DNA from: Bradyrhizobium guangzhouense
Lineage (GTDB): Bacteria > Pseudomonadota > Alphaproteobacteria > Rhizobiales > Xanthobacteraceae
Direction of reading: 5' to 3'
Assembly (NCBI RefSeq): GCF_004114955.1
Contig: NZ_CP030053.1
Span: 6,200,001-6,264,000, forward strand
DNA length: 64,000 nt
Made by a program: the position numbers and the translations under genes
Shown: positions 38,111 through 45,651 of the stretch, in pieces
How positions within the stretch are numbered: the stretch's first letter is position 1
How the letters are laid out: each line of letters opens with the position of its first letter
Notes under the pieces: model-generated
What the model saw: only the letters and a program-made list of their open reading frames with translations
The model's database searches: none
Told to the model about the DNA's origin: nothing

Positions 38111-38809
38111 CTACACTGCATACCCCGGCGATGTCCGCGCCATGCCGTCGAACGCATCGAGCAGCTTCTCGCGCCAGGCATAGACGGGATCGTCGGCCTC
38201 GAGCAGCCTGAACGGGCTCACCACGCGCGCCCATTGGAAACCGCCGAACACGATGTAGTCGGCATAATCAGGCGCATTGCCGCCGATGAAGGGCTGCGTC
38301 TTGAACGTCTGCCGCATGATCTCCAGCGACTTGCGGAACGCGACGACGCCGCTGTCGCGGCTCGCCATGATCTCTTCCAGCCTCTTGCCGCCGAAGCGCG
38401 CCTCGCGCGACGAGCGGAAATAGGCGGCATCGACCTCGGACAGATTCTTCGGGATGTCGGCGATGATGAGCGGAAAGATGCCGCCGACGATGGCGATGTC
38501 GCCCCACGCATTGATCATGCGCGCCATGGCGCGGCCGCCCTCGCCGCCGAACAGCGACGGGCTGTCGGGAAAATTGTCTTCGAGATATCCCGCGATCGCC
38601 CAGGAATCGACCACGGGCCTGTCATGATGCAGCAGCACCGGAACCTTCTCCGAGCCGTGCGGTGCGATCGCGCTCTTCTCGGTGAAACGCCAGGGCAGCG
38701 ATTCAGCCGTCAGCCCCTTATGCGCCAGCGCCATGCGCGTGCGCCAGCAATAGGGGCTGAAGGGACGCGAGGCATCGGTGCCGACGAGTTCGTAGAGCTT
38801 GAGGGACAT
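38111..38809 (-). CDS. Glutathione S-transferase, beta-etherase (LigE)-like
   Basis: A 232-residue protein starting at the ATG at 38809 (MSLKLYELVGTDASRPFSPY). The N-terminal FSPYCWRTRMALAHKG matches the S-P-Y-x-W-R-T motif of LigE-type and fungal FuA-type GSTs. EKVPVLLHHDRPVVDSWAIA carries the cis-Pro and glutathione site. The helical C-terminal domain contains QPFIGGNAPDYADYIVFGGF. In sphingomonads this family cleaves beta-aryl ethers of lignin. Here the substrate is unknown. The ORF is open to 38869, but that part is repeat DNA. Confidence 0.85.
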   Translation of the reverse strand: MSLKLYELVGTDASRPFSPYCWRTRMALAHKGLTAESLPWRFTEKSAIAPHGSEKVPVLLHHDRPVVDSWAIAGYLEDNFPDSPSLFGGEGGRAMARMINAWGDIAIVGGIFPLIIADIPKNLSEVDAAYFRSSREARFGGKRLEEIMASRDSGVVAFRKSLEIMRQTFKTQPFIGGNAPDYADYIVFGGFQWARVVSPFRLLEADDPVYAWREKLLDAFDGMARTSPGYAV

Positions 38810-38820
38810 ATTGTTTTTTC

Positions 38821-38901
38821 CGTCGTTGCGAGCGCAGCGAAGCCATCCAGACTGCCGCCGCAGAACCATTCTGGATTGCTTCGCTTACGCTCGCAATGAC
38901 G
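38821..38901. repeat. Dispersed palindromic repeat, family B
   Basis: It runs from CGTCGTTGCGAGCGCAGCGA to TTACGCTCGCAATGACG, with CATCCAGACTG and TCTGGATTGCTTCGC inside. It is a close relative of the element at 25838. Confidence 0.85.
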
Positions 38902-38925
38902 TTGTGGAGAGAGAAGCGCCCTGCG

Positions 38926-39156
38926 TCACCGCCCGTTCGCGCGCAACAGCTTCTCGCCGTCTTCCGTCACCGCGATGACCAGGCCGAGGCCGGGCAGCGT
39001 CTCGCGCGCGACGAAGCCGCGGTCGGCGGCGTCCTCCCAGATGGTGAGGCGCGGGCACGAGGTCTTCCAGGTCGAGATCACCTCGGCATAGGCGCGCGGC
39101 TCGCGCGCGATCCATTCGACGAAATCCAGCACCAGCGGGTCGGCCTTACAGCTCAT
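38926..39156 (-). CDS. Small conserved protein downstream of TauE/SafE
   Basis: A 76-residue protein beginning MSCKADPLVLDFVEWIAREP, then RAYAEVISTWKTSCPRLTIW and RGFVARETLPGLGLVIAVTE. It starts in the last four bases of the TauE/SafE gene (ATGA overlap), behind a strong ribosome site AAGGGAGG. It is therefore co-translated with the exporter. The frame looks like a small winged-helix or helical protein (EWIAREPRAYAEVISTWKTS). It may be a cognate accessory or regulator of the exporter. That is inference. Confidence 0.75.
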   Translation of the reverse strand: MSCKADPLVLDFVEWIAREPRAYAEVISTWKTSCPRLTIWEDAADRGFVARETLPGLGLVIAVTEDGEKLLRANGR

Positions 39157-39932
39157 TGCAAACCTCCCTTGGTAAAGGCGGCGAGCACCGGCGTGCGCAG
39201 GAAGAGCCAGCCGCCATAGGCGATGTAATAGCAGGCGATGGTGGTGATCAGCTTGTTGGACCAGGCGATGAATTGCTGGTCGGTCATGGCCTCGAGAATG
39301 CGCCGCGCCAGCGTGGTGCCGAGCATCGAGGCTAAAATTGCGACGCCGGCCAGAACCGGATCGAGCGAGCCGGCCTGGTCGACGATGCCGCCGAAATAGA
39401 TCAGCTTGGTGAAATGGCTGACGAGCTGGCACATCGATTTCGTCGCCACCTTCTCGCGCCGGCCGAAATTGCCGCCGAGGAAGAAGGTGTCGAGCAGCGG
39501 GCCGGAGACGCCGGTCATCAGCATCAGGCCCATGCAGATCGTGCCATAGACGGTGCCCTGCCAGAGACGGTCAGGATCGGGCTTGATATTCGACGGCAAC
39601 AGCCGCGCCATGAACGGCGTGGCGCCGAGCATCAGGAGCGCCGTCGGCTTGTCCGGCACGTAGCGGGTCAGCGACCATGCGCTGAGCGCGATGGCAGCGC
39701 CGACCATGTAGTTCGCGACCGGCCGCCAGCGGATATGCGCCCGCCACAGCAAGGCGCGCCAGCCGTTCGAGGCCATCTGCGTGATCGCGTGCAGCACCAT
39801 CGCCGCCGGCAGCGGCATCAGCGCCAGCAGCACACCGATCAGGATCAGCCCGCCCGCCATGCCGAACAGCCCCGACAGGAACGCGGTGGCGACCATCAGC
39901 AATCCGAGGGCAGTGATCATGATGGGCGTCAC
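39153..39932 (-). CDS. TauE/SafE family sulfite or anion exporter
   Basis: A 259-residue membrane protein with about seven or eight helices. It starts MTPIMITALGLLMVATAFLS and has the Gly-rich GLFGMAGGLILIGVLLALMP with the conserved PAAMVLHAITQMASNGWRAL. A second half repeats the pattern (MGLMLMTGVSGPLLDTFFLG). This family exports sulfite, sulfoacetate or similar anions. It forms an operon with the small gene at 38926. A divergent LysR regulator lies 155 bases away and is its likely regulator. Confidence 0.9.
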   Translation of the reverse strand: MTPIMITALGLLMVATAFLSGLFGMAGGLILIGVLLALMPLPAAMVLHAITQMASNGWRALLWRAHIRWRPVANYMVGAAIALSAWSLTRYVPDKPTALLMLGATPFMARLLPSNIKPDPDRLWQGTVYGTICMGLMLMTGVSGPLLDTFFLGGNFGRREKVATKSMCQLVSHFTKLIYFGGIVDQAGSLDPVLAGVAILASMLGTTLARRILEAMTDQQFIAWSNKLITTIACYYIAYGGWLFLRTPVLAAFTKGGLQ

Positions 39933-40087
39933 GTGGGTTCTCCTGGGATGACTCGGAAAGTTAGGGACGCGGGCTGCTCATTCACCTTCGGGCCCCACGC
40001 GGGGAGAGGCGAAGGGGAAGGTGCCTCGCTTGCCCCGTTCGCGCAAACTGAGTTATCTTGGCCTTGCATCAGCTTTCCTGAGGGTGA

Positions 40088-41008
40088 TTGGATTTGCGGC
40101 GGCTGCTCTTTCTCAACGGCATCAAGGCATTCGAGGCGGCGGCCCGGGGCGGCAGCTTTGCTGCGGCCGGGATCGAGCTGAACGTCTCTGCCGCCGCCGT
40201 CAGCCGCATGGTGCATCTGCTGGAAGAACGGCTCGGCGTCGCGCTGTTCGAACGCAAGGCCAACAAGCTGGTGCTGACGCAGGCGGGCCGGGCCTATCAG
40301 AGCGGGCTGACGCCGATCTTCGATGCGCTCGCCAGCCTCACCGCGCAGGTGACGGCGCCTGCAAGCGTTCGCGTGCTCACCATCGGCGTCGGCCACACCT
40401 TTGCGATGCGCTGGCTGATCCCGCGGCTGTCGGAGTTTCGCAGCGAAGAGCCCGACATCGAGGTGCGCTTCACCACCGGCGGCGCCGAGGTGCCGTTCGG
40501 CGAGGACTGGAGCTGCGGCATCAAGCTCGGCACCGGCGACTGGCCGGGCCTGGTCGCCGAGCCGCTATTCGCGGGCGATTTGACGCCGGTCTGCGTGCCC
40601 CGCCTCGCCAGCGGCCTGAAGCGACCGGCGGATCTCAGGGGGCCCGGCCTGATCCGCGTCACGCACTCGCCGGAAGACTGGCCGATCTGGCTGAAGGCGG
40701 CGGGCCTCACCCGCATCAATGCGCGCGGGCCCGAGTTCCAGTTCTACGGCCAGGCGCTGCAGGCCGCGGTCGACGGGCTCGGCGTCGCCATGGGCATCCG
40801 GCCCTATATCGACGACGACCTCGCCGCCGGGCGCCTGGTGGCGCCGTTCGACCTCTCGGTACCCAAGGGCATGCGCTGGTACCTGATCTATCGCAGTTTT
40901 CAGACCGAGCAGCGCGACTTCGCCGCGTTCCGCCGCTGGATCATGCGCGCGGCCGCGGAACCCGCGACCCGTCCGCGGCGGGTTGGCCGCACTGCCGGGC
41001 GCGGCTGA
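40088..41008 (+). CDS. LysR-family regulator, GcvA-like
   Basis: A 306-residue protein starting at a TTG at 40088, behind TGAGGGTGA. The DNA-binding domain is LLFLNGIKAFEAAARGGSFA, AAGIELNVSAAAVSRMVHLL. The LTQAGRAYQ link and an effector domain with LTIGVGHTFAMRWLIPRLSE follow, ending in a basic tail. Such GcvA-type LysR proteins often regulate the gene on the other strand. Here that is the TauE/SafE exporter. A GTG or TTG start is needed, since no ATG lies at the start. Confidence 0.9.
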   Translation: MDLRRLLFLNGIKAFEAAARGGSFAAAGIELNVSAAAVSRMVHLLEERLGVALFERKANKLVLTQAGRAYQSGLTPIFDALASLTAQVTAPASVRVLTIGVGHTFAMRWLIPRLSEFRSEEPDIEVRFTTGGAEVPFGEDWSCGIKLGTGDWPGLVAEPLFAGDLTPVCVPRLASGLKRPADLRGPGLIRVTHSPEDWPIWLKAAGLTRINARGPEFQFYGQALQAAVDGLGVAMGIRPYIDDDLAAGRLVAPFDLSVPKGMRWYLIYRSFQTEQRDFAAFRRWIMRAAAEPATRPRRVGRTAGRG

Positions 41009-41119
41009 TCGCTCGACCGTTCGGCTGAAAAAGCCGGCCTGATGTGAACCGCTTCACATATCGAAATCAGCAATCGTGGTCCTCTAACCCTCCGACATCC
41101 GTGCATTTGGGGACTACCA

Positions 41120-41344
41120 ATGACGACCCTCTACGACGGCTTTGACATCGAATCCTTCGAAGCTGGCAAGGGACTGTGGCACGCCCGTATCCGGCGCGCC
41201 GATTTGAGCCCGCTTGCCATCGACGGCGTGCTGTTTCCGACCATGGAAGTCGGCTTCGCCTGGCCCGATCCGGACGCGGCGATCGCCGACGCCAAGCATC
41301 ACATCGACCGCTTCCGCCGGCACGCCGACGACATCGACGAATAG
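41120..41344 (+). CDS. Small conserved hypothetical protein
   Basis: A 74-residue protein beginning MTTLYDGFDIESFEAGKGLW and containing VLFPTMEVGFAWPDPDAAIA, then DAKHHIDRFRR. GGGGACTACCA precedes the ATG. It is acidic with a helical C-terminus and no signal peptide. I know small proteins of this kind from Bradyrhizobium, without function. The zinc-ribbon gene follows 59 bases later. Confidence 0.7.
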   Translation: MTTLYDGFDIESFEAGKGLWHARIRRADLSPLAIDGVLFPTMEVGFAWPDPDAAIADAKHHIDRFRRHADDIDE

Positions 41345-41403
41345 GCCAGCGAGACGGCAACAGGACTGAAGGACATCGCGGCACAGCAGGGGGACACCCG
41401 ACC

Positions 41404-41634
41404 ATGTCAGTGACCGAATTCGAAGACGGTGGGCGGCCGCGAATCTATTCGCGCAAGGTGCTGTCGATCTGCCCGGAATGCGACGGCGATCTCACGGTGC
41501 TTCGTGTCATCGGCGGCCGCGCCGGCTGCGAGTACTGGACCATGCGCTGCACCGATTGCGGCGGGATCCATCTCGACATCCTCGAGCCGCGCCTGACGGT
41601 CGTGGACGGCGACGGGCCGCTGCCGGCGGCGTGA
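41404..41634 (+). CDS. Small zinc-ribbon protein
   Basis: A 76-residue protein starting at the ATG at 41404 (MSVTEFEDGGRPRIYSRKVL). It has two CxxC knuckles, ICPECDGDL and MRCTDCGGIHLDIL, 30 residues apart. A single-zinc ribbon is therefore likely. It follows the 74-residue gene on the same strand with a 59-base gap. The function is unknown. Confidence 0.7.
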   Translation: MSVTEFEDGGRPRIYSRKVLSICPECDGDLTVLRVIGGRAGCEYWTMRCTDCGGIHLDILEPRLTVVDGDGPLPAA

Positions 41635-41834
41635 GGGCGGACAAAGCGCGTGATCAATTGCGGCATCGTTGACATCGACGCCGCGCGATCGATGCTGCGC
41701 GAAAATTTGCGAACGGCGCGCCCCGACCGGAGGAGATCAACCTCTCGAGACAATGCTTCCAGAGATTGCAAAGGCTCCAGCGATTCGCTAAAGTTGAGGA
41801 ATTTCCAGAACGATTGATGCTCCCGGAGGCGACC

Positions 41835-43535
41835 ATGCCGGAGTTTTTTCAGAGCATTCATTTCAACGTCGCGGCTGAGACGGACGAGAGTCTCAAAGGG
41901 ATCGGCTCCAGGCCGCTGGTCATGCGTGCCGGCCCCGCTCGCGCAGGCGCCCCAACTGCCTTCGACAGCGATGAAGCCGCAGCGCGCTTCTATCTGAGCA
42001 ACATCTTCGCACGCGATACGAGAGGCAGTGTGCGCGGTCTGACGGCGCCGCAGAACCCGCAGATCGTTCCCGATCTGCAGCTTCGCGATTCCCAGCAATC
42101 GCCGTTCAAGAACACGTCCATCGTCAGATTCGTCCAGACGAAATCGTCGATTCCGGTGTTCGGCTCGCGCGCCATCGTCGAACTGGACGACAAGCGCGAG
42201 CTGCTCGCCATCGACGCCGAACTCGCGGACGTCGAGGGTGTCGCGTCGATCGCCAATCTGTCGCCGCGGCAGGCGCTGGAGAACATCGCGGAGAAGGCGG
42301 CCGTAAAGATCGAGAAACTCGATCGTGTTGCGCCGCCGACGCTGACCTTTTTTCGCGACGAAGACAAAAACAACTGGCATCTCGCGTACTATTTCCTGAA
42401 CGTTCCCGCGGCGCCACCGACGTTTTTCAAGGGGATAAAATCGTATGGCGGTCACCGATCCATCGCTGCGAGCTCGCCCGAGCTGAATTATCTGATCGAC
42501 GCGCATGACGGCGCGACACTGATGTACTGGAGCTCGTCGCCGACCCTGGTACGCTGCAAAGGCGAAGATGAAGACGGCCATCTGCGGGAATTTTACGGAG
42601 AGCAGGGCCCCGAGGGCACGTTCGTGCTCCTCGACACCTTGCGGCGCGTCAGAACCGTCGATCTGCGCGGCCAGAGCATTCACACCAGCGCCCTGCCGAT
42701 TAATGCGGTTGCCAACGCCGCGACGGTCTTCGAGAACTGCGAAGCCGCGATCTCCGCCCACTACAATGCGTCGCTCGTTTGCGACTTCCTCAGAACCGTC
42801 CTGAGACGCGACGGAATCGACGGCAAGGGAATGGAGCTGGTGTCGTACATCAACTGCACCTCGCCCGCCGACGAACCGCCGCCGGAATGGCACAACGCGG
42901 CCTGGTGGAAGCAGCGCATGTGGTATGGCCAGACCAAGGACGGCAGCGGCAAATTGAGGAGCTTCGCGCGGCACCTCGACATCATCGCTCACGAGCTGGC
43001 GCACGGCCTCACGGAGTTCACGTCGGATCTGGCTTACTTCCGACAATCCGGCGCGCTGAACGAATCGTTCAGCGACATCTTCGGCATCATCATCAGCAAC
43101 TGGGATCCGGCCCAGCCCTACAGTGGCGGCGATACCGCGACCTGGACATGGCAGATCGGCCCCGGACTTGGCGACAAAGGCCTCCCGCTCAGAGATTTTG
43201 CGGATCCGACCCGCACCGGTGATCCGGCCCATATGGACAATTACGACAACACCACCGATGACAATGGCGGGGTCCACGCCAACAGCAACATCCACAACAA
43301 GGCGGCCTACAATTTTCTTGTCGCCAAGGATGCGCAAGGAGCCGGCCTGTTCACGCCACTCGACGTCGCCATCCTCTATTATCAGACGCTCATGCGTCTC
43401 GATAAGCTCGCCACGTTCAAACAGACCCTGGATACGCTGCTCAACATCGCCGGTGTTTACTTCGCGGGCGATCCACAGCGCCGCGCGAAGCTGGCCGCTG
43501 TGTCTGAAGCCTATTCCGCCGTGGGGATTACTTGA
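41835..43535 (+). CDS. Thermolysin-like M4 metalloprotease without signal peptide
   Basis: A 566-residue peptidase starting at the ATG at 41835, behind GGAGGCGACC. The N-terminal 260 residues form a propeptide-like part (FTP/PepSY region with FGSRAIVELDDKRELLAID). The zinc site is IAHELAHGLTEFTSDL (His386, Glu387, His390). The third ligand is Glu410 in GALNESFSDIFG. The catalytic His is His481 in GGVHANSNIHNKAAYNF, where secreted relatives have NSGIPNKA. No signal peptide is present, unlike most M4 enzymes, so it probably acts inside the cell or leaves by another route. It heads a three-gene operon. Confidence 0.92.
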   Translation: MPEFFQSIHFNVAAETDESLKGIGSRPLVMRAGPARAGAPTAFDSDEAAARFYLSNIFARDTRGSVRGLTAPQNPQIVPDLQLRDSQQSPFKNTSIVRFVQTKSSIPVFGSRAIVELDDKRELLAIDAELADVEGVASIANLSPRQALENIAEKAAVKIEKLDRVAPPTLTFFRDEDKNNWHLAYYFLNVPAAPPTFFKGIKSYGGHRSIAASSPELNYLIDAHDGATLMYWSSSPTLVRCKGEDEDGHLREFYGEQGPEGTFVLLDTLRRVRTVDLRGQSIHTSALPINAVANAATVFENCEAAISAHYNASLVCDFLRTVLRRDGIDGKGMELVSYINCTSPADEPPPEWHNAAWWKQRMWYGQTKDGSGKLRSFARHLDIIAHELAHGLTEFTSDLAYFRQSGALNESFSDIFGIIISNWDPAQPYSGGDTATWTWQIGPGLGDKGLPLRDFADPTRTGDPAHMDNYDNTTDDNGGVHANSNIHNKAAYNFLVAKDAQGAGLFTPLDVAILYYQTLMRLDKLATFKQTLDTLLNIAGVYFAGDPQRRAKLAAVSEAYSAVGIT

Positions 43536-43546
43536 GGGGGAACAGC

Positions 43547-44338
43547 TTGAACGAGTTGAAACCGGTCAAAATGATCCAAGCCTTGGCGCTGTTCGACGAG
43601 AAGACTGCCGGCGACTGCGGCCTGGCGCTGTGGGCCGCGTTTCACGAGGTCGAAGAGTTCTACAAGCGCGCCGGTGCAAGAATCGACTATCAGCGGTACT
43701 TCATTGCACCAGTCATGCCCGCCGCTCCGTTTCTTTGGAACATTGCGCATCTCGTCGGAAGATTCATCCCGGGCGGGCAGTTGCAACGCGCGATGGACGT
43801 CCTGAGTTCAGACCAGACTCGTCCGCTCAAACTCGACGACCAGCTGGCCTGGGGCACGCGCGGGCGCACCTACGATCAGTCCCAGCTTGCGTTGGCCGTT
43901 CGGAACCTGATCGGCCCGGTTGGATCCGACTATCATCTGATGATCGTCACCGACCGGCTCATCACACCGCCTCCAAAATGGCGATACATCATCTGGGAAA
44001 CGCTCGAGATGGTCAACGCGTCGGTCATCTCGGCCACGCCGCTCGATCCCGACTACTGGCGCGACAAGGATCCGGACCGCGTCTTGACGGTCAAGAAGCG
44101 TGCGAGAGCCGCCGTGCTCAACATCACCGGCGGCCTGATCGGTCTCAAGCACTGCGACAACCCTGCTTGTTTCCTGTTCGACGACGTCGATTCAGTGACG
44201 GTTCTCGACGAGATGAAGTGCATCGGTCCCGAGCACAATCTGAATGCACTCGATGGATATGGCTTCAACGACCGCCAAAAGGACCCGACCATCATCGAGC
44301 CCCCCGCACTTCAACCTGTAGCAAAACGAGTTCTCTGA
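43547..44338 (+). CDS. Archaemetzincin-like protein with a lost zinc-binding HExxH
   Basis: A 263-residue protein starting at a TTG at 43547, behind GAGGGGGAACAGC. The first TTG at 43532 overlaps the protease stop. Around residue 190-215 is NITGGLIGLKHCDNPACFLF. The HC-x4-C part (His202, Cys203, Cys208) and a later Cys match the archaemetzincin consensus HExxHxxGxxHC-x4-C. The positions of the catalytic His, Glu and second His hold Leu, Asn and Gly. It is probably catalytically dead, a regulator or substrate-like partner. It overlaps the CHAT gene by one base. Family assignment is by pattern only. Confidence 0.6.
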   Translation: MNELKPVKMIQALALFDEKTAGDCGLALWAAFHEVEEFYKRAGARIDYQRYFIAPVMPAAPFLWNIAHLVGRFIPGGQLQRAMDVLSSDQTRPLKLDDQLAWGTRGRTYDQSQLALAVRNLIGPVGSDYHLMIVTDRLITPPPKWRYIIWETLEMVNASVISATPLDPDYWRDKDPDRVLTVKKRARAAVLNITGGLIGLKHCDNPACFLFDDVDSVTVLDEMKCIGPEHNLNALDGYGFNDRQKDPTIIEPPALQPVAKRVL

Positions 44339-45540
44339 TGCCGAGCGGATTTGCCATCGCCTGGGAGGCCGGCGCCAGTGCGCAAGTAGAACTCTTCAGT
44401 CCGGACCTGGATGGTGCGGCAGCCGACAACGACTACCGTTTCAAGTTCTCGCCCCCGATGCGGCGGACGCTGCGTCCACCGATAACGGGACTGCAATTGG
44501 GCGATCGCGAACTCGGGCCGATCGTCGACAGGCTCAACAAATTGGGAGAGGCGCTGGACGCGCGGCGACAACCCGACGGCACTGCAGCGGCACCGGCCGC
44601 CGCCGGCAACGCCATTCTGGCGAAGGCGCAGGAGGCCGGCACCCTGCTTCACACCCTGATCATCCCATCCGATGTTCAAATGGAGTTGGGCTCGGACAAC
44701 CTGTTCCTGGAAATTGGCATCGACGAGGCACTGCTTGAATTCCCCTGGGAGCTTCTGCACGACGGGACTGATTTTTTCGGACTGACACATTCGATCGGCC
44801 GCTTCGTCAACGTCAGCAAGGCAACGATCCCTAGCCAAAACCGGCCGGAGCCGATCGGCATCAAGCCGCTTTCGATTTTGCTGATCAGCGTGCCGACGCC
44901 GCAACCCCGCCAGACGGCAACCGGAAATCTGATCTATCAGACGCTGCCGGGTGCGGTCCAGGAGACGGACGAGATAACGAGGGCCATCACCGCGCTTGGC
45001 AGCGACGCCGAACTCGACGTGCTCTCGGGGCGAGGCGCAACATGGACCGCAGTGGCCATGGCCCTGAAGAGCAAGCGCTATCACATCGTTCACTACAGCG
45101 GCCACGCCTACTTCGACAATCAGAAGCCCATGAACAGCAGCCTCGTCCTCGACGACGAGGACATGGCGACCGGCGCCATCAAGCAATTCTGCAAGCAGCC
45201 GCCTGTGCTGTTCTTCATCAATGGTTGCGAATCGGGAGTCGGTCGCGGCACCGGGAGCGCATGGAAGAACCGCTATGACATTTTTGGATTAGCCCGCGCC
45301 TTTCTCGACACCGGCGCCTATCTGCTCGGTAGCCGCCACCAGGTGGGCGACGGCGGCGCCGCAATGTTCGCCAAATCCTTTTACGCGCAAGTGCTGAACG
45401 AGAAGCCGATTGGGACCGCCGTGCGCGAAGCGCGGAGGGCCTGCAAGACCGCGGGCGATTTTGTCTGGGCCTCGTATGTCTATTACGGCGACCCCCGGAT
45501 CAGATTCTGCAAAGTTGGCAATCCGCGGCCGGGCGGCTGA
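44338..45540 (+). CDS. CHAT-domain (caspase-like) protease
   Basis: A 400-residue protein whose ATG overlaps the preceding stop (TGATG). Residues 1-110 form a domain of unknown type. From about 115 comes the CHAT fold: LFLEIGIDEALLEFPWELLH, GLTHSIGRFVNVSKATI and KPLSILLISVPTPQPR. His256 lies in YHIVHYSGHAYFDNQKP and Cys297 in PVLFFINGCESGVGRG. Further on come LARAFLDTGAYLLGSRHQVG and GTAVREARRACKTAGDF. CHAT proteins are cysteine proteases related to caspases and separase, often switched on by partners. Residues and order are intact, so it is probably active. Confidence 0.88.
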   Translation: MPSGFAIAWEAGASAQVELFSPDLDGAAADNDYRFKFSPPMRRTLRPPITGLQLGDRELGPIVDRLNKLGEALDARRQPDGTAAAPAAAGNAILAKAQEAGTLLHTLIIPSDVQMELGSDNLFLEIGIDEALLEFPWELLHDGTDFFGLTHSIGRFVNVSKATIPSQNRPEPIGIKPLSILLISVPTPQPRQTATGNLIYQTLPGAVQETDEITRAITALGSDAELDVLSGRGATWTAVAMALKSKRYHIVHYSGHAYFDNQKPMNSSLVLDDEDMATGAIKQFCKQPPVLFFINGCESGVGRGTGSAWKNRYDIFGLARAFLDTGAYLLGSRHQVGDGGAAMFAKSFYAQVLNEKPIGTAVREARRACKTAGDFVWASYVYYGDPRIRFCKVGNPRPGG

Positions 45541-45651
45541 CCTCGACCGGACTGGGGCGACCCGGCGCTGCTGCCAACCTGCTGTCAGCAGTCTGGTCCG
45601 GAACGTGCCTTCGCCCTTTTCTGAAGGGCGGACTCGTCCCATATTCGCCTC

